This document shows, piece after piece, positions 5,277 through 5,949 of a stretch of 5,949 nt of DNA (position 1 is its first letter; each line of letters begins with the position of its first letter). Source of the stretch: an uncultured Porphyromonadaceae bacterium (lineage in GTDB: Bacteria > Bacteroidota > Bacteroidia > Bacteroidales > Muribaculaceae); assembly GCA_905193395.1 (NCBI GenBank), contig CAJJOO010000104.1:1-5949 (forward strand), written 5' to 3'. The notes beneath the pieces were generated by a model. The model was not told the DNA's origin and made no database searches. It saw nothing but the letters and a program-made list of their open reading frames with translations. The position numbers and the translations under genes were made by a program.

Positions 5277-5949
5277 CCGCACTACGGCACCGGCGCTACA
5301 TAACCTGGGCGACATCAGCCTGGTGCCCGAGGAAATCATTCAGGCCGGCGACTGCCGCCTCCATGTTCTGAAAGCAGGCGGTCAGGAAGTGTCGCGGCTC
5401 ACATTGCTGTGGGACGGCGGCTCGGCCGATGTCGCCTCACGCTGGCTGCCTGAAATGGTGGCCGAGGGCATGCGCGAAGGTTCGGCAAAAATGAACGGAG
5501 CCGAAATCGCCGACGCCATCGACAGCCGCGGGGCCAAATACGGCAGCCGCTGCGACGCCCATTTCACCGGGATTGAGATCCTGGCCCTGAACCATCATTT
5601 CGAGGGTCTGCTGCCCGTGCTGTCCGAGATATGCATCAATCCGCTGTATGAGCCGCGCACTGTGGAAATACTTAGTCGCAACGCGGCATCGATGTCGGCG
5701 TTGCGACGCCATCGCGTGGCCTATCTTGCCGCACGCGAACTCAATGTGCATCTCAAAGGAGCGAATCACCCCGATAACGCCGATGACGACCCGGAGAGGA
5801 TTGCGCAGACCACCCGCGAGGAGGTTGCGGCCTGCCATGCGGCAACTATCGGTTCCGGCTGCCTGGAAGCCTATCTCTGCGGTACGCCGGATGACAAACT
5901 TGTCGCTTCGGTCTCCGATATGGTGGCCGGAATGGCCCGCGGCAGCCGC
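5269..5949 (+). CDS. M16 peptidase-like protein lacking the zinc motif, N-terminal part (runs off right edge)
   Basis: The frame is open from 5269 to the window end, giving 227 residues with no stop. The start is taken as GTG at 5269: an in-frame TAA at 5254 limits it upstream, AGGA (5263-5266) lies just before it, and the next in-frame ATG is residue 63. It overlaps the kdsB end by 8 bp. The N-terminal half resembles the M16B fold: VSRLTLLWDGGSAD (41-54), then WLPEMVAEGMREGS (59-72), then MNGAEIADAIDSRGAKYGSRCDAHFTGIEI (75-104), as in the segment after the active site of M16 enzymes. The zinc-binding HxxEH is absent; the aligned stretch reads M63-V-A-E66-G67, keeping only the Glu. No signal peptide is visible, so it is likely cytoplasmic. 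It may be a non-catalytic partner or structural M16 relative. The C-terminal half is not visible. Confidence 0.8.
   Translation, partial: MVDRTTAPALHNLGDISLVPEEIIQAGDCRLHVLKAGGQEVSRLTLLWDGGSADVASRWLPEMVAEGMREGSAKMNGAEIADAIDSRGAKYGSRCDAHFTGIEILALNHHFEGLLPVLSEICINPLYEPRTVEILSRNAASMSALRRHRVAYLAARELNVHLKGANHPDNADDDPERIAQTTREEVAACHAATIGSGCLEAYLCGTPDDKLVASVSDMVAGMARGSR

Noticed and set aside
4470..5339. Long - strand open frame of 289 codons opposite kdsB
   Set aside because: Its translation has no recognisable domain, and it lies entirely opposite kdsB and its flanks. Kdo synthetase motifs on the + strand are complete, so this is a by-product of GC-rich codon use.
1..5949. CRISPR arrays, insertion sequences, tRNA or rRNA genes
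   Set aside because: No regularly spaced repeats, transposase-like product, terminal inverted repeats, or tRNA cloverleaf and T-loop motifs were found.

Overview
The window comes from a Gram-negative member of the Bacteroidota, most likely order Bacteroidales. It has GC-rich genes with AT-rich gaps between them. Promoter-like TAnnTTTG (-7) elements sit upstream of genes, and Shine-Dalgarno signals are weak. It carries a Kdo-activating enzyme (KdsB), which implies an outer membrane with LPS. The genus cannot be fixed from this stretch alone.

Left part (1-1410). Two leftward genes lie here. The first 47 codons of an OmpR/PhoB-type response regulator run off the left edge (141 to 1). An ApbE-type FAD:protein FMN transferase lipoprotein occupies 1410-436. 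The gap between them (142-435) is unusually structured. It holds two near-identical TTAAC(A)GGATTnTAAC boxes in opposite orientation, a 10-bp perfect palindrome between them, TATAATT promoter-like elements on each outer side, and a strong two-tier hairpin followed by a T-tract on the + strand. Together these suggest a rightward small RNA of roughly 125 nt, divergent from the response-regulator gene and possibly controlled by that regulator.

Middle (1411-1532) is a compact divergent promoter region. It has TACCTTTG for apbE on the - strand and TAACTTTG for the rightward operon on the + strand.

Right part (1533-5949) is a tightly packed rightward operon of five genes: a ThiE-like TIM-barrel protein that lacks most thiamine-phosphate synthase active-site residues, a YbhN/UPF0104-type membrane protein, a long-form NfeD membrane serine protease, KdsB (CMP-Kdo synthetase), and the first 227 codons of an M16-peptidase-like protein without the zinc-binding HxxEH motif. 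The first three junctions are 4-bp ATGA overlaps. The last is an 8-bp overlap with a GTG start. The shared theme of the well-recognised members is the cell envelope (Kdo activation, a membrane flippase-like protein, a membrane protease). Two of the five appear to be catalytically degenerate members of enzyme families.

The most interesting items are the structured intergenic region with its candidate small RNA and mirrored regulator boxes, and the two enzyme-like proteins that have lost catalytic residues. No mobile element, CRISPR array, tRNA or rRNA was seen.
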